From Rana temporaria (taxonomy: Eukaryota > Chordata > Amphibia > Anura > Ranidae): a stretch of DNA of 64,000 bases. Below, piece by piece: positions 1-10,139 of the stretch (position 1 is the first letter of the stretch; each line of letters opens with the position of its first letter). The notes beneath the pieces are model-generated. The model searched no databases, was not told the origin of the DNA, and saw nothing but the letters and a program-made list of their open reading frames with translations. Both the position numbers and the translations under genes were made by a program. The DNA lies in NCBI RefSeq assembly GCF_905171775.1, contig NC_053490.1, positions 17,449,752 through 17,513,751 of the forward strand. Reading direction: 5' to 3'.

Positions 1-1386
1 TTTAACGTTAGATCTCACATACTTTCCAAGATATTCCACATAGAAAATAAGATTTTAGGTGGTACATATGGACGGGTTGGCCCCCCCTTATCAAATTTTC
101 TGGGCAAAAATCATTCAGGCCAATAGATATTCGTTAGATCCGGTAAGATCAAATGGTTTTAACGTTAGATCTCACAGAATTTTCGAGATATTCCACATAC
201 AAATACAGATATTGGCCCAGATTCAGGTAGAGCCGCGCAATATTTGCGTGGGCAAAGGGCAACGATTTTTGCTCTGCGCCCACGCAAATATTTCGATTTG
301 CCCGCGATTCACGGAGCAGTAGCTCCGTAAATTGCGCGGGCGCTATGCTAATTTGCCCTGCGTAAGGGCGCCTAATGTAAATGATCCCGCCGGGGGCGGG
401 AATCATTTAAATTAGGCGCGCTCCCGCGCCGAGCGAACAGCGCATGCTCCGTCGGGAAACTTTCCCGACGTGCATTGCGGCAAATGACGTCGCAAGGACG
501 TCATTTGCTTCTAAGTGAACGTGAATGGCGTCCAGCGCCATTCACGAATCACTTACGTAAACGACGTGAAATTTAAATTTCACGAGCGGGAAGGGCGGCT
601 ATACTTTAGCATTGGCTGCTCCTACTATGAGAAGGAGCAGCCTTACGCTAAAGTCGCCGTACGGAAACTCCGTACCTTGCTTGCGCAGGGCCCGCGCAAC
701 TTTTGTGAATCGGTGGTAGTATGCAATTTGCATACTATACGCCGATCACAATGGCCGCGCCCCCTAGCGGCCAACGCAAGAATGCAGCCTGAGATATGAA
801 GGCATAAGGAGGCTTATGCCTGTCATATCCTAGGCTGCAGTCCGCGTAGCGATGTTCCTGAATCAGGGGCATTCGCTACGCGGGAGCAAAACAGCTATTG
901 CGCCGCGCAACCTATGGTTGCGCGGGCGCAATAGCTTCTTGAATATGGGCCACAGTGTGTACATATGGACGGGTTGGCCCCCCCTTATCAAAATTTTTGG
1001 CCAAAAATCATTTAGACTAATAGATATTCGTTAGATCCGGTAAGATCAAGTGGTTTTAACGTTAGATCTCACATAATTTCCAAGATATTACACATAAAAA
1101 TTGAGATTTTAGGTGGTACATATGGACGGGTTGGCCCCCCCTTATCAAATTTTCTGGGCAAAAATCTTTCCGGCTAATAGATATTCGTTATATCCAGTAA
1201 GATCAATTGGTTTTAACATTAGATCTCACATCATTTCCGAGATATTCCACATACAAATACAGATATCGGGTGTACATATGGACGGGTTGCCCCCCCCCCC
1301 TTATCAACATTTTTGGCCAAAAATCATTCAGGCTAATAGATATTCGGCTAGAATAAGGCTTACCTATAGGTAGTGGAAATATCTCC
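1..1386 (+). repeat. ~156-bp satellite-like array, forward orientation
   Basis: Four units are recognised by the shared core 'tacatatggacgggttgg', beginning near 65, 961, 1119 and 1275. Spacing is about 156-158 bp once the MITE at 214-951 is removed. Each unit also carries 'gttttaacgttagatctcac' and a C-run followed by 'ttatcaaa'. The same unit recurs in reverse orientation at 9205-9960. The family is not one I can name. No gene is present here. Confidence 0.85.
214..951. mobile_element. Hairpin-chain MITE, copy A (738 bp)
   Basis: The element starts GGCCCAGATTCA and ends TGAATATGGGCC, giving near-matching inverted termini. The interior is a string of adjacent short palindromes, for example around 'gtcgggaaactttcccgac' and 'tagtatgcaatttgcatact'. 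It is nearly identical to the copy at 12465-13187. It interrupts the 156-bp array. The flanks (att / aca) give no clean target duplication, so the exact ends may be off by a few bases. No transposase is encoded. Confidence 0.85.
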
Positions 1387-1389
1387 TAA

Positions 1390-1892
1390 GGCTGCATTCA
1401 CACCTGAGCGTTGGTCATTTTTTTTGGCGTTTTTTTCTGGCGTTTTGTCGCGCGTATTTGTGCGTTTGCATACAGCGTCGTGCAACGTTTTTGTACTTCG
1501 GCGTTTTTTATTTTAGCCAATAGGAAAAATGATCATCTTTTCATCACTTGTTGCTATGTTGGTAGATTTTTTTAATCTTCTGCATGGGCGACAAGTTCTA
1601 TTTATTAAAGCGACGAAACGCCCATAGCAAACGCCCGTTGTCGCGCGATACGCTCAATTCGCACGTTTCCCATTACTTTCTATGGAAAAAAAAAACGCTC
1701 AAATACGCCCAAACCGCACGATACGCGCGACAAAAAAAGGTCCGGGACTTGTTTGAGCTCTGCGCGACAGGCGTTTGGGCGTTCAGGCGTTCAGGTGTGA
1801 ACAGTCACCATAGGGAATAATGTTAATTCTCCCCTCTGGCGTTTGTGAGCAGTGCGCTTCAGGCGTAAAAACGCCTAGGTGTGAATGGGGCC
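1390..1892. mobile_element. TIR element, TTCACAC-end family, TSD TAA
   Basis: The left end GGCTGCATTCACACCT mirrors the right end AGGTGTGAATGGGGCC, and both sides are flanked by TAA. The interior is rich in 'gcgttt' and 'aaacgc' motifs and has no coding potential. A 3-bp TWA target duplication is typical of PIF/Harbinger elements; the superfamily call is inference. Relatives in this window lie at 28620-28938, 30598-31500, 34838-35236, 41474-41864 and 50260-50532. Confidence 0.8.
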
Positions 1893-1977
1893 TAAACCTG
1901 CGCCGTTTAGGAGTTATTTCACTTGTAGTCCACCGCAAATGTTAACGGCGCATGCGCTGGGAAGAAACTAAACTTAA

Positions 1978-2378
1978 GCCTCGTACACACGCACGGTAAA
2001 CCGAGCGTGTGTACGAGGCTTTGCGGTTTCTCATCAAGAAAACTGCCGAGAATCTAGACGAGAAAAATAGAGAACCTGCTCTCTCGTCGTGAGATTCTCG
2101 GCAGTGTTTTCCTGCCGAGAAACCCGAGCGTGTGTATACTTACCTCTCCATGGAAACCCGCCCATGCTCAAAATGACTTTGACGCATTGTGCGGTAGCTT
2201 CCAAGGCATAGGCAGGGTGAAGCAAGATGGCGGCGACGGCATCGAATGTGACGAGCGCATGCTCGTCGTAGTCGATGACGTCACCGCGTTTGTGCCATTC
2301 AAAAGAACGGCGGTTCTTTTGAATGGTGTCTGTACACTGTTTTTTTCCTGGCGAGAATCTGGGCCATGTGTACAGGAC
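1978..2378. mobile_element. TIR element with GTACACACG-type ends
   Basis: The left end GCCTCGTACACACG and the inverted right end GTCCTGTACACATG are diverged copies of one terminus. TTAA lies on both sides (1974-1977 and 2379-2382), so the duplication is TTAA or TTA. No ORF is credible. It is related in its ends to 32534-33087 and 39678-40156. Confidence 0.7.
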
Positions 2379-2635
2379 TTAAGTGCCGTTTCTTCCCCAG
2401 CCTGTGCTATGAATTGCAGCTCTCGTGCGCATGCGCGGGAGTGACATCATGCTGCTCCGGCGAATCACAGTGCCGGAGTCGGCAGCCCGGAAGTAAGAGG
2501 AGACAGAAGATGGACGCTTCCTGCAGTGGGGACATCGCTGGATTCTTTTGCAAGTAAGTGTCACACTGTCACATAATGGGCTAATATGCGATGCATAATA
2601 ACCCATAATAACCCATTATGCTTTACATTTGCAGG

Positions 2636-3428
2636 CAGGGCTGGACTGGGACAAAAATTTGGCCCTGGACTTCATCCAGACCGGCCCACTTTGACAAGTC
2701 TCTCCCATGGCGGCCGGACAACTGCTTCTTTGTTCCCCCCAGGTGAGCGCTGCGGGGAGGGAGAGGAGGTGAGCGGTGCGGGGAGGGAGAGGAGGTGAGC
2801 GGTGCGGGGAGGGAGAGGAGGTGAGAGCTGCGGGGAGGGAGAGGAGGTGAGCGGTGCGGGGAGGGAGAGGAGGTGAGCGGTGCGGGGAGGGAGAGGAGGT
2901 CAGAGCTACGGGGAGGGAGAGGAGGTGAGAGCTGCGGGGAGGGAGAGGAGGTGAGCGCTGCGGGGAGGGAGAGGAAGTGAGCGCTGCGGGGAGGGAGAGG
3001 AGGTGAGTACTATGTACCCCTCCACAGAACCCTGCACCCACAGAACTCTGTCCCCAACCCATAGTACCCTGCGGGGAGGGAGAGGAGGTGAGCGCTGCGG
3101 GGAGGGAGAGGAGGTGAGCGCTGCGGGGAGGGAGAGGAAGTGAGCGCTGCGGGGAGGGAGAGGAGGTGAGTACTATGTACCCCTCCACAGAACCCTGCAC
3201 CCACAGAACTCTGTCCCCAACCCATAGTACCCTGCAGGGAGGGAGAGGAGGTGAGCGCTGCGGGGAGGGAGAGGAGGTGAGCGCTGCGGGGAGGGAGAGG
3301 AGGTGAGCGCTGCGGGAAGGGAGAGACAGAGGAGGGGGTGGCGGTGGTCCGCTGTCACTGAAGCCGGCCCACTGAGCCATCGGCCCACCGGGAAACTCCC
3401 TGTAGTCCCAATGGCCAGTCCATCCCTG
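2636..3428. mobile_element. Non-autonomous hAT carrying a minisatellite
   Basis: The termini CAGGGCTGGACTGGGA and GGCCAGTCCATCCCTG are inverted. They are flanked by a perfect 8-bp duplication, TTTGCAGG, at 2628-2635 and 3429-3436. An 8-bp TSD with CAGGG-type ends is diagnostic of hAT. Nearly all of the interior is tandem repeat (see 2745-3320), and no transposase remains. Confidence 0.93.
2745..3320 (+). repeat. 22-23-bp G-rich minisatellite inside hAT
   Basis: About two dozen units resemble 'gcggggagggagaggaggtg'. The array is interrupted twice by the same ~65-bp segment beginning 'gtgagtactatgtacccctc' (near 3003 and 3163). That duplicated segment shows a higher-order copying event. Proteins read from it on either strand are repeat artefacts. 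Confidence 0.93.
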
Positions 3429-3494
3429 TTTGCAGGCTGTTCATGTAGCAAAAGAGGAAGTAAAACCCATCAGGGTTTACTTCCTCTTTAAGTG

Positions 3495-3927
3495 ACCCTT
3501 CTCTACAGAGACTTCTATGACAGGCACCTCAAGCACCTGCCATTGCAGAAGTTATAAGAACTGGAGATATGGAGCATTGTGACTCAGAACTCCCCCTATG
3601 ATGGCTATCTACTGGACAAGCTGACCTTCGATCCCTCGGTGGCTGGGAAAGCCAAGACTTTTGACACTCTGGCAGTGGTTTGTCCTCGCCCACCAGGGGC
3701 CAGTAAGAGTTCTCTCATCATAGGGACCAATACTGATCTTCTCAGAAGGCTGTTGACACCTCTTTGTCTGGAGCCGAGCACTTCAACTACAAGTGTGCAC
3801 CCCATGCTGAGTCAAGCCTACCAGCGCCTGGTACAAGAACAGAAGGCCCCAGCTAAAAGAGTGGGAAACATCTGGCACTTGGACCGGTGTGAGAAAGTGT
3901 TACAGCCTGGTAAAGTGGCCTGTTTAC
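3495..3927 (+). pseudogene. Gypsy-type LTR retrotransposon: protease-region remnant
   Basis: Reading + strand, a segment near 3505-3560 ('DFYDRHLKHLPL', then a stop) leads into an open stretch from about 3562. The open stretch contains 'PYDGYLLDKLTF' and 'SLIIGTNTDLLRRLL'. This resembles the region after the retropepsin in vertebrate Gypsy pol proteins; that family match is from memory. The catalytic Asp motif itself is not present, because the sequence upstream of about 3495 is a different repeat. The remnant stops where a hAT inserted at 3928 and resumes at 5186. Confidence 0.6.
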
Positions 3928-5177
3928 CGGTGGCGGCCCGTCCATAGGGACGCACGGGCGCCGCCCCCCCTCCCACAGTCACAAAAAAAAAAAAAAAAAA
4001 AAAAAAACGGGCCCTTTAAGAACTTTTATTCGGCTAAAATGTCATTTTGACATTTTAGCCGCAGTTCTGGCGGCCGTCTATAGAGGGCGCTGCAGCGCCA
4101 CCCCCTCTCGCAAATAACACACATTCGTGCATAAATGCACAAATGTATGTTATTGTTGGTTGCCAGCGCTGCCTGGTCTATTCAGATAACCGGATGCGGG
4201 ACGCCGGTTACCCGAATAGCGGCAGCTGGTTGGCTGAGGGGAACTGCCTATCAAAGCCAGCGGCTCTGATAGGCTTTTCTCCGGCTCTCAGCTGTCTATA
4301 CTCTGAGCGCAGGCAATCTGCGCTCCTTGCATAAGACAAACGGCCGTTTCAGCCAATCAGGTTCCCGGATTCTGGTTATCAGGAACCTGATTGGCTGAAG
4401 CTTCACCACAGCGGCAGAAGACATCGAGGGAGCACATGGAATCCTCAGGTAAGTGCTTTTTACAGGGAAAGGGGCACAGTGACATCATGGGGCACAGTGG
4501 TGACAAAGGGCACAGAGGTGACAATGGGCACAGTGGCATCATGGGGCACAGTGGTGACAATGGGCACAGTGGCATCATGGGGCACAGTGGTGACAATGGG
4601 CACAGTGGCATCATGGGGCACAGTGGTGACAATGGGCACAGTGACATCATGGGGCACAGTGGTGACAATTAAAGGGCACAGTGGTGACAATTGGCACAGT
4701 GGCAACAGTTGAGGGGCACAGTGGCTGCGTTTGATGGCATGGCACAGTGGTGACAATTGATGGCACAGTGACTGCGTTTGATGGTATGGCACAGTGGTGA
4801 CAATTGATGGCACAGTGGCTGCGTTTGATGGCATGGCACAGTGGTGACAATTGATGGCACAGTTGCTGTGTTGCATGGCACAGTGGTGACAATTGATGGC
4901 ACAGTGGCTGCGTTTGATGGCATGGCACAGTGGTGACAATTGATGGCACAGTGGTTGCGTTTGATGGCATGGCACAGTGGTGACAATTGATGGCACAGTT
5001 GCTGTTTGATGGCATGGCACAGTGGTGACAATTGATGGCACAGTGGCTGCATTTGGTGGCATGGCACAGTGGCTGCGTCTGATGGCACAGTGGCTGCATG
5101 TGATGGGCACAGTGAGGCTGCAATTTTTTTTTTTTCGTTTGCGCCCCCCCAAAAATTTTGAGCACCAGCCGCCACTG
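3928..5177. mobile_element. Non-autonomous hAT inserted in Gypsy
   Basis: It begins CGGTGGCGGCCCGTCC, where the canonical start would be CAGTGGCGGC, and ends CAGCCGCCACTG. It is flanked by a perfect 8-bp duplication CTGTTTAC (3920-3927 and 5178-5185). A poly-A tract (3979-4007) and a tandem array (4470-5115) fill much of it. Its ends relate it to 28965-29786 and 30969-31152. Confidence 0.93.
4470..5115 (+). repeat. GGGCACAGTGGTGACAA minisatellite
   Basis: The first block (4470-4680) alternates 'gggcacagtggtgacaat' with 'gggcacagtggcatcatg'. The second (4735-5100) uses a ~63-bp higher-order unit containing 'gtggctgcgtttgatggc'. The reverse strand reads as long Cys/His/Pro-rich ORFs only because the unit lacks stops. 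Confidence 0.93.
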
Positions 5178-5185
5178 CTGTTTAC

Positions 5186-5615
5186 TAACATCTGTCAAGC
5201 TAAATTGGAAGCAACCAGGCCCTTTCATTGCCCTTTAAGTGGACAGACAGAGAGAAGCCATGGGAGTGGAGATAATTCTGAGGTGGTTTCAACCAAAGGG
5301 TTGCAAAGAAGTCACGGGAAGATCTTGGTTAGTGTCCGCAACATAACAGCCTCTCCAGTGAAGATGCCGGCTCAGATGTTGCTGGGACAAGTGAATTCGG
5401 ACACCCCAGCCCTGCCGTCTGATTTGGTGGGGGGAGCAAAGGATGGGATCTCTGTGGAAGAGTTCTATCCAAAGAATGCTCCTCTTTTGCCTGAATGGAA
5501 AGGAAGGGCCAAGACTCAGCTCCTGAGATGGCAGGCTGCATTCTCCAAGAGTGAATTTGATGTGGGGTGTGCAAAAAGTGCCCAATACCGGATCCATCTC
5601 TTCAAGTGCAATTAG
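5186..5615 (+). pseudogene. Gypsy pol remnant between protease and reverse transcriptase
   Basis: The open frame continues from the left part of the element after the hAT target duplication. Visible landmarks are 'SVRNITASPVKMPAQMLLGQ' and 'FSKSEFDVGCAKSAQYRIHL', the linker that precedes RT in Gypsy pol. A stop at 5613-5615 ends the frame just before RT. The clean fit of the frame across the 8-bp duplication shows the hAT arrived after the retroelement. Confidence 0.65.
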
Positions 5616-5639
5616 CTGTTCAGAGAAAGAGTTTGATGT

Positions 5640-6260
5640 ATTCCTTTAGGGGACTTGGAGGATCTGCTTGAACAACTGGCAGAGTTGTAGAGGGCAGGTA
5701 TCGTCCGAGAGTCCCAGAATACATATGCTTCCCCAATAGTGGTGGTACAGAGGAAGAATGGGTCACTGAGGCTGTGTATTGACTACCGGACACTAAACTA
5801 AAGGCCCATTCATGACCAATATACCACCCCAAGGATAGAAGATGCCTTGCAGAGCCTGTCAGGAGCGATATGGTTTAGCATGCTGGATTTAAAGAGTCGG
5901 TATTACCAAATTCCCATGCACCCTGAGGAGACCATTTTCATTACCCCAGAGGGGATCTTTAAATTCTACCGTATGCATCAAGGCCTGTTTGGTGCCCCAG
6001 CCACCTTCCAAAGGCTAATGGAGAAGACCGTGGGTGACATGAAACTGATCGAGGTGTTGGTGTACTTAGACGACATCATTGATTTCGGCAAGACCCTGGA
6101 AGAGCACGAAGAGCATCTGGAGAAGGTCCTGAAGAGACTGCATGATGAGGGGGTTGAAGCTGTCTCTGGAAAAGTCCCAGTTTTAAATAAGACGCGGATG
6201 CTTTGTCAAGAAGGCCCCATTGTTCCAGAGACCCTCCAGAAGAATAGGCTCATCTGACAC
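5640..6260 (+). pseudogene. Gypsy reverse transcriptase remnant
   Basis: The RT fingers-palm region reads 'ASPIVVVQRKNGSLRLCIDY' (near 5715-5775), then 'FSMLDLKSRYYQIPMHP' (near 5876). 'GAPATFQRLMEKTVGDM' follows, and then the catalytic box 'VLVYLDDI' near 6055-6080. Stops occur before and within the N-terminal part (for example after 'CIDYRTLN'). A likely frameshift near 6160 destroys the thumb. No intact RNase H follows, so RNase H and the connection domain seem to have been deleted. The element cannot encode a working polymerase as it stands. Confidence 0.9.
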
Positions 6261-7228
6261 CTGAAGTGGTACGAGCCTTATGTCAAGGAGCAGAACATCA
6301 AGCTGGAGGAGGATCCAGGGCCGAAGACGTTGGAGTGTCAGCCGCTGGTGTCCCCAGATGTTATTGCAATGTCAGAGATGAAGGTCTGCTAGAAGCTGTC
6401 AAAGACCTGCGGAGGGACCAGTTGGAGGACCGTCCCTGTAGCTTGGCATTGAAGGCCTTGGAGAACCAACGCCCTGACTTGCTCCTCACTGACTCCCCAA
6501 AGGAAACCCGTCTGCTACACAGAGAGTGGGAACGGTTTCTGGTGCACCAAGGGTTGGTCTCCCGAAGGGGCCCCTCTGATGATTCTGAAGAAAAATTGCA
6601 GCTATTCCGACCTGAAAAACATAGGGAGACAGTATTAACTGCCCTACCCGACAACTATGGCCACCTAAGGCCCAAAAGGACTTTTCACCTGGTGAGGGAC
6701 CAGTTCTACTGGCTCTGCATGCGGGCTGAAGTTGAGGACTATTGCCACTCCTGCTTCAGATTTATCCAAAAAAAGACTTTGCCTCACCGAGCTAGCCTAA
6801 CGGCCATCTTCAGAGTCAGGGACCCATGGAGCTTTGTGTGCATTGACATTCTGTTCTTGGAGCCTGATCTTAGCGAGCAGAGAAATATCCTGGTAGTGAC
6901 TGACCATTACACTCGGTATGCCCTGGCGTTTTCCACGAGGGACCAACAAGCATCGGCCGTGGCCAAGATCTTCGTGGAGACATTCTTTGTGCACTAGGGT
7001 CTGTCCTAACGCATCCACTCTGATCAAGGGAGAGATTTTGAGAGTAGTCTTATCAAGAGACTTTTAGTCCTGTTGGGCATCAGGAAGTCTAAAACCACCC
7101 CGTTTTATCCTCAAGGAGATCCTCAACCAGAGAGATTCAATCAAACCCTCCTGGATATGCTCGGAACTCTAAATTCAGAACAAAAGCAGCACTGGAGCAA
7201 GCATATAGTGGCTATTGTGCATGCTTAT
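6261..7228 (+). pseudogene. Gypsy integrase remnant (zinc-binding and core)
   Basis: The H2C2-like segment runs from 'PDNYGHLRPKRTFHLVRD' through 'EDYCHSCFRF' (about 6645-6765). The catalytic core includes 'FVCIDILFLEP' (first Asp), 'VVTDHYTRYALAFSTRDQ', 'HSDQGRDFES' near 7015 (second Asp) and 'PQPERFNQTLLDMLGTL' near 7117 (Glu). The D,D,E residues are therefore still visible, but stops follow 'FFVH' (6995-6997) and 'GLS'. The core is cut at 7228 by a hAT element. Confidence 0.9.
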
Positions 7229-7236
7229 AACAACGC

Positions 7237-7859
7237 CAGGGCTCAAGTCCTGCGGGAACGCGTGGGAACGGAGTTCCTGCACTTTTTTCACAGCAGGAAC
7301 TCAGTTCCCTTTGCAGAACTAGAGCAGCCGAGAGCAGCCGAGCCGCCCGAGCCAATCCTTCACTAAGCGGCGATGCCCAGCTCGAGTCACTGTCAGGGGC
7401 AGGGCAAACCTTAGTAATCCTTTATGTTACTGGCCGCTTCCTGTATATGGATTCATCAGGTAGTGTGCCGGTATTCCATCACTTCCTCGATGCAGTAATG
7501 TCTCCTGGGAGCTTTTGTCTATGTTCCCAGGAGACATTGCGGAGGAATTTAGAACTTGCTTCTTTCTAAATCCCGCGATAACTCGCGGCAGACCTCCGCA
7601 ATGTCTCCTGGGAACAATGACAAAAGCTCCCAGGAGACATTGCGGCATCGAGGAAGTGCCGCAATACCTGCACACTACCCTATGAATCCATATACAGGAA
7701 GCAGCCAGTAACATAAAGGATTACTAAGGTACAGTGGATCGGGAAAAAAACATGCGGTTTAGTAATTATGCATATGAGCGTATCATTTTTTTTTTCTTGG
7801 TGGGGGAGTGGATCTTGGGTGGGAGTTCCCACACTTTTTTCCCCAGGACATGACCCCTG
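7237..7859. mobile_element. Non-autonomous hAT inserted in the integrase
   Basis: The start CAGGGCTCAAGTCCTG and the end CAGGACATGACCCCTG are inverted relatives. They are flanked by a perfect 8-bp duplication AACAACGC (7229-7236 and 7860-7867). Inside is a long inverted repeat (arms about 7409-7553 and 7595-7729) with nested copies of 'tgtctcctgggagctttt'. It has no ORF of its own. Confidence 0.93.
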
Positions 7860-7874
7860 AACAACGCCAATTAA

Positions 7875-8210
7875 AGGGGTTGTAAAGGTTCATCTTTTAT
7901 TTTCTAAATAGGTTCCTTTAAGCCAGTGCATTGTTGGTTCACTTACCTTTTCCTTCCATTTCCCTTCTAAATGTTTTTTTTCTTTGTCTGAATTTCTCAC
8001 TTCCTGTTACTCCTCAGTAAGCTGTTCTAAATGACTTTCCACCGCTCGGATGATGGTAGAAAGCTTACTGAGGAGAAACAGGAAGTGAGCAATTCAAACA
8101 AAGAAAAAAACAATTTAGAAGGGAAATTGAAGGAAAAGGTAAGTGAACCAACAATGCACTAGCTTAAAGGAACCAATTTAGAAAATAAAAGACGAACCTT
8201 TACAACCCCT
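7875..8210. mobile_element. TTAA-flanked foldback element
   Basis: Ends AGGGGTTGTAAAGGTTCATC and the inverted right end are flanked by TTAA (7871-7874 and 8211-8214). The two arms (about 7875-8026 and 8061-8210) are near-complete inverted copies around a short centre, so the whole unit can fold back. TTAA is the target of piggyBac- and Kolobok-type elements; which one is not decidable here. It landed 8 bp from the hAT duplication in the same retroelement. Confidence 0.9.
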
Positions 8211-8214
8211 TTAA

Positions 8215-8650
8215 GCCACAGGTTACTCTCCCTATAGTTTGATGTTCGGACGGTGGGCCCGGCTGCCAGTAGACTTTGACCTCAAGGTACGAGTGCAGGA
8301 CCTACAGCCGGATGACAAGGTACTGCTGAGAAACCTGGGTGTCCATGGAAAGCACAAGTTGGCTGACCACTGGAAGTCACAGCCCTATGTCATTTGCAAG
8401 CATCTGCCAGGATTCCCAGTATATCAAACCCGGCCAGAGGGAAGCACAGGCCCGCTGAAGACTTGGCATCGCAATCATCTGTTGCCTCTGTCAGAAGCAG
8501 TTCATGTGCCACCACAGACAGATTTACAGTCCACACCAACGGCCTCTCAAAGATCCCAGCCAGTGACTAGATCTCAGCAAATTGTATGGTTTCCTGTGCA
8601 CATTAAACTTTTATTTTTTTTTCCGTGTGTATATCAAAAGCATGTAACAC
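8215..8650 (+). pseudogene. Gypsy integrase C-terminal region
   Basis: Following 'SLMFGRWARLPVDF'-type sequence (8232-8280), the frame shows a chromatin-binding-tail style domain with 'VRVQDLQPDDKVLLRNLG' and 'ADHWKSQPYVICKHLPGFPV'. It ends in 'LKTWHRNHLLPL'. This matches the GPY/F-like C-terminus of Gypsy integrases. It continues the gene broken at 7228. The pol sequence fades after about 8600. Confidence 0.8.
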
Positions 8651-8705
8651 GTCGTAGACTCTTTTCCTCCTTTGGTGGACCAAAGGTCCTTTGGTGGGGG
8701 GAGTG

Positions 8706-9200
8706 TGTAGCGGGGGCTGCTCTGTCACCCATGGTCCCGCACCTCCCGCCAGCAACCGTCGGACTGAATAGACACTGACACAGGCACTCACTGAGGGAGA
8801 TCATGCCTGTCAGTCCCTGTGGTGGATTTCTCCCCCTCCCTCTCCTCTTCCTTGAGTGACGAGCGGCGCTCATTCACCGGCATCCCGCCCACTATGCTCT
8901 CTTCTCTGTGTCCCTATTGGCAGGGTGAGGGAGCCAATCAAGCGGCAGCAGAGGACCACGGGACTTGAAGTCTCATCCCAAAATGGCACCATTGATTTCT
9001 ACAGGGGGCGGAGCTACTACTTTTGCTTTGCAAGAAGGGGGGCTAGCTAAAGACTTAAGCTTGTTGGTCTGAGGGGAGATCACCATGAGGCAGGAAGATG
9101 AACAGAGGTGTGAGGAGAGGCTACAGGCATTCGCTAGAGAACCATCCAAAGACGGTTCCAGAGACCCTCCAGAGACAGTTGTAGATGGATGTACCTTCTG
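8706..9200 (+). mobile_element. Possible Gypsy 3' LTR
   Basis: A purine-rich stretch 'ggtggggggag' precedes TGTAGCGGGGGCTG at 8706, a plausible polypurine tract and LTR start. The end is not clear, because the 156-bp satellite begins near 9205. No matching 5' LTR is visible upstream, so this rests on position and the TG start only. Confidence 0.35.
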
Positions 9201-9204
9201 TACC

Positions 9205-9960
9205 ACCTAATATCCCTATTTCTATGTGGAATATCTCTGAAATGATGTGAGATCTAACATTAAAACCAATTGATCTTACCGGATCTAACGAATATCTATT
9301 GGCCTGAATGATTTTTGCCCAGAAAATTTGATAAGGGGGGGCCAACCCGTCCATATGTACCACCTAAAATCTCTATTTTTATGAGGAATATCTTGGAAAT
9401 GATGTGAGATCTAACGTTAAAACCACTTGATCTTACCGGGTCTAACGAATATCTATTAGCCTGAATGATTTTTGCCCAGAAAATGTGATAAGGGGGGGCC
9501 AACCCGTCCATATGTCCATCCATATGTACCACCTAAAATCTAATTTTTTATGTGGAATATCTCGGAAACGATGTGAGATCTAACGTTAAAACCAGTTGAT
9601 CTTACCGGATCTAACGAATATCTATTAGCCTGAATGATTTTTGGCCAAAAAAAATTATAAGGAGGGGCCAGCCCCCCCTCATTAATCACTTAATAAGTCT
9701 CTAATTATGTGAGATCTAACGTTAAAACCACTTGATCTTACCGGATCTAACGAATATCTATTAGCCTGAATGATTTTTGGCCAGAAAATTTGATAAGGGG
9801 GGGCTGATGACGGGTTAGCCCCCCCCCAGCAAATAACTGTTAATATTGCTTCTTCTGTGTGAGATCTAACGCAAACAATGATTGATCTAACCTGATCTAA
9901 CAAACTGCATAAAAAAAAGTCAACACTTTTTATATGGGGGGGCTAACCCGGCAGAGGTCT
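9205..9960 (-). repeat. ~156-bp satellite array, reverse orientation
   Basis: At least two clear units (cores near 9350 and 9510) and two or three diverged ones carry the reverse complement of the array at 1-1386. Recognisable words are 'aacccgtccatatgtacc', 'gtgagatctaacgttaaaac' and 'gatcttaccggatctaacg'. Toward 9960 the units degrade and lose the 'catatgtacc' part. Confidence 0.85.
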
Positions 9961-9961
9961 C

Positions 9962-10130
9962 ATTTTGGTCTGATCTATACAGATGTATATAAAATGCACG
10001 TTTTATCTATCAAAAAGTGTTTCCCAGCGCCAAACCTTTCATCTGATTTCTAAATTGCTGCATTTGTCATTCATTTTAGCTGAGTCTGCTGAGAAAGGGA
10101 CTGGGGAATCAGTGTCCCTAGTCCCTTTCT
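9962..10130 (+). repeat. Truncated dispersed repeat (GGTCTGATCTATA family)
   Basis: 'ttggtctgatctatacagat' followed by 'aaatgcacgttttatctatc' matches the interior of the elements at 20950-21305 and 56964-57296. Both ends are missing here. Confidence 0.7.
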
Positions 10131-10139
10131 CTGTCTTAA

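Larger units (their letters stand above)
2383..3487. repeat. Dispersed repeat, probably TTAA-type, hosting a hAT
   Basis: GC-rich sequence (2383-2635) resumes after the nested hAT at 3437. It ends in an inverted pair around 'gaggaagtaaaaccc' and 'gggtttacttcctc', beside TTAA at 3488-3491. TTAA also lies at 2379-2382. The two ends do not match each other well, so the left boundary is uncertain and the superfamily is not assigned. Confidence 0.5.

Noticed and set aside
2500..2560. Exon-like text: ATG with a short frame and 'aagtaagt' donor, and 'tttgcag' acceptor at 2628-2634
   Set aside because: It lies within a dispersed repeat, the frame ends at the donor, and the 'acceptor' is the hAT target duplication. 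Splicing cannot be shown.
4460..5191. 243-codon Cys/His/Pro ORF resembling a zinc-rich protein
   Set aside because: It is the reverse strand of a tandem array inside a hAT; the Cys/His pattern comes from the repeat unit.
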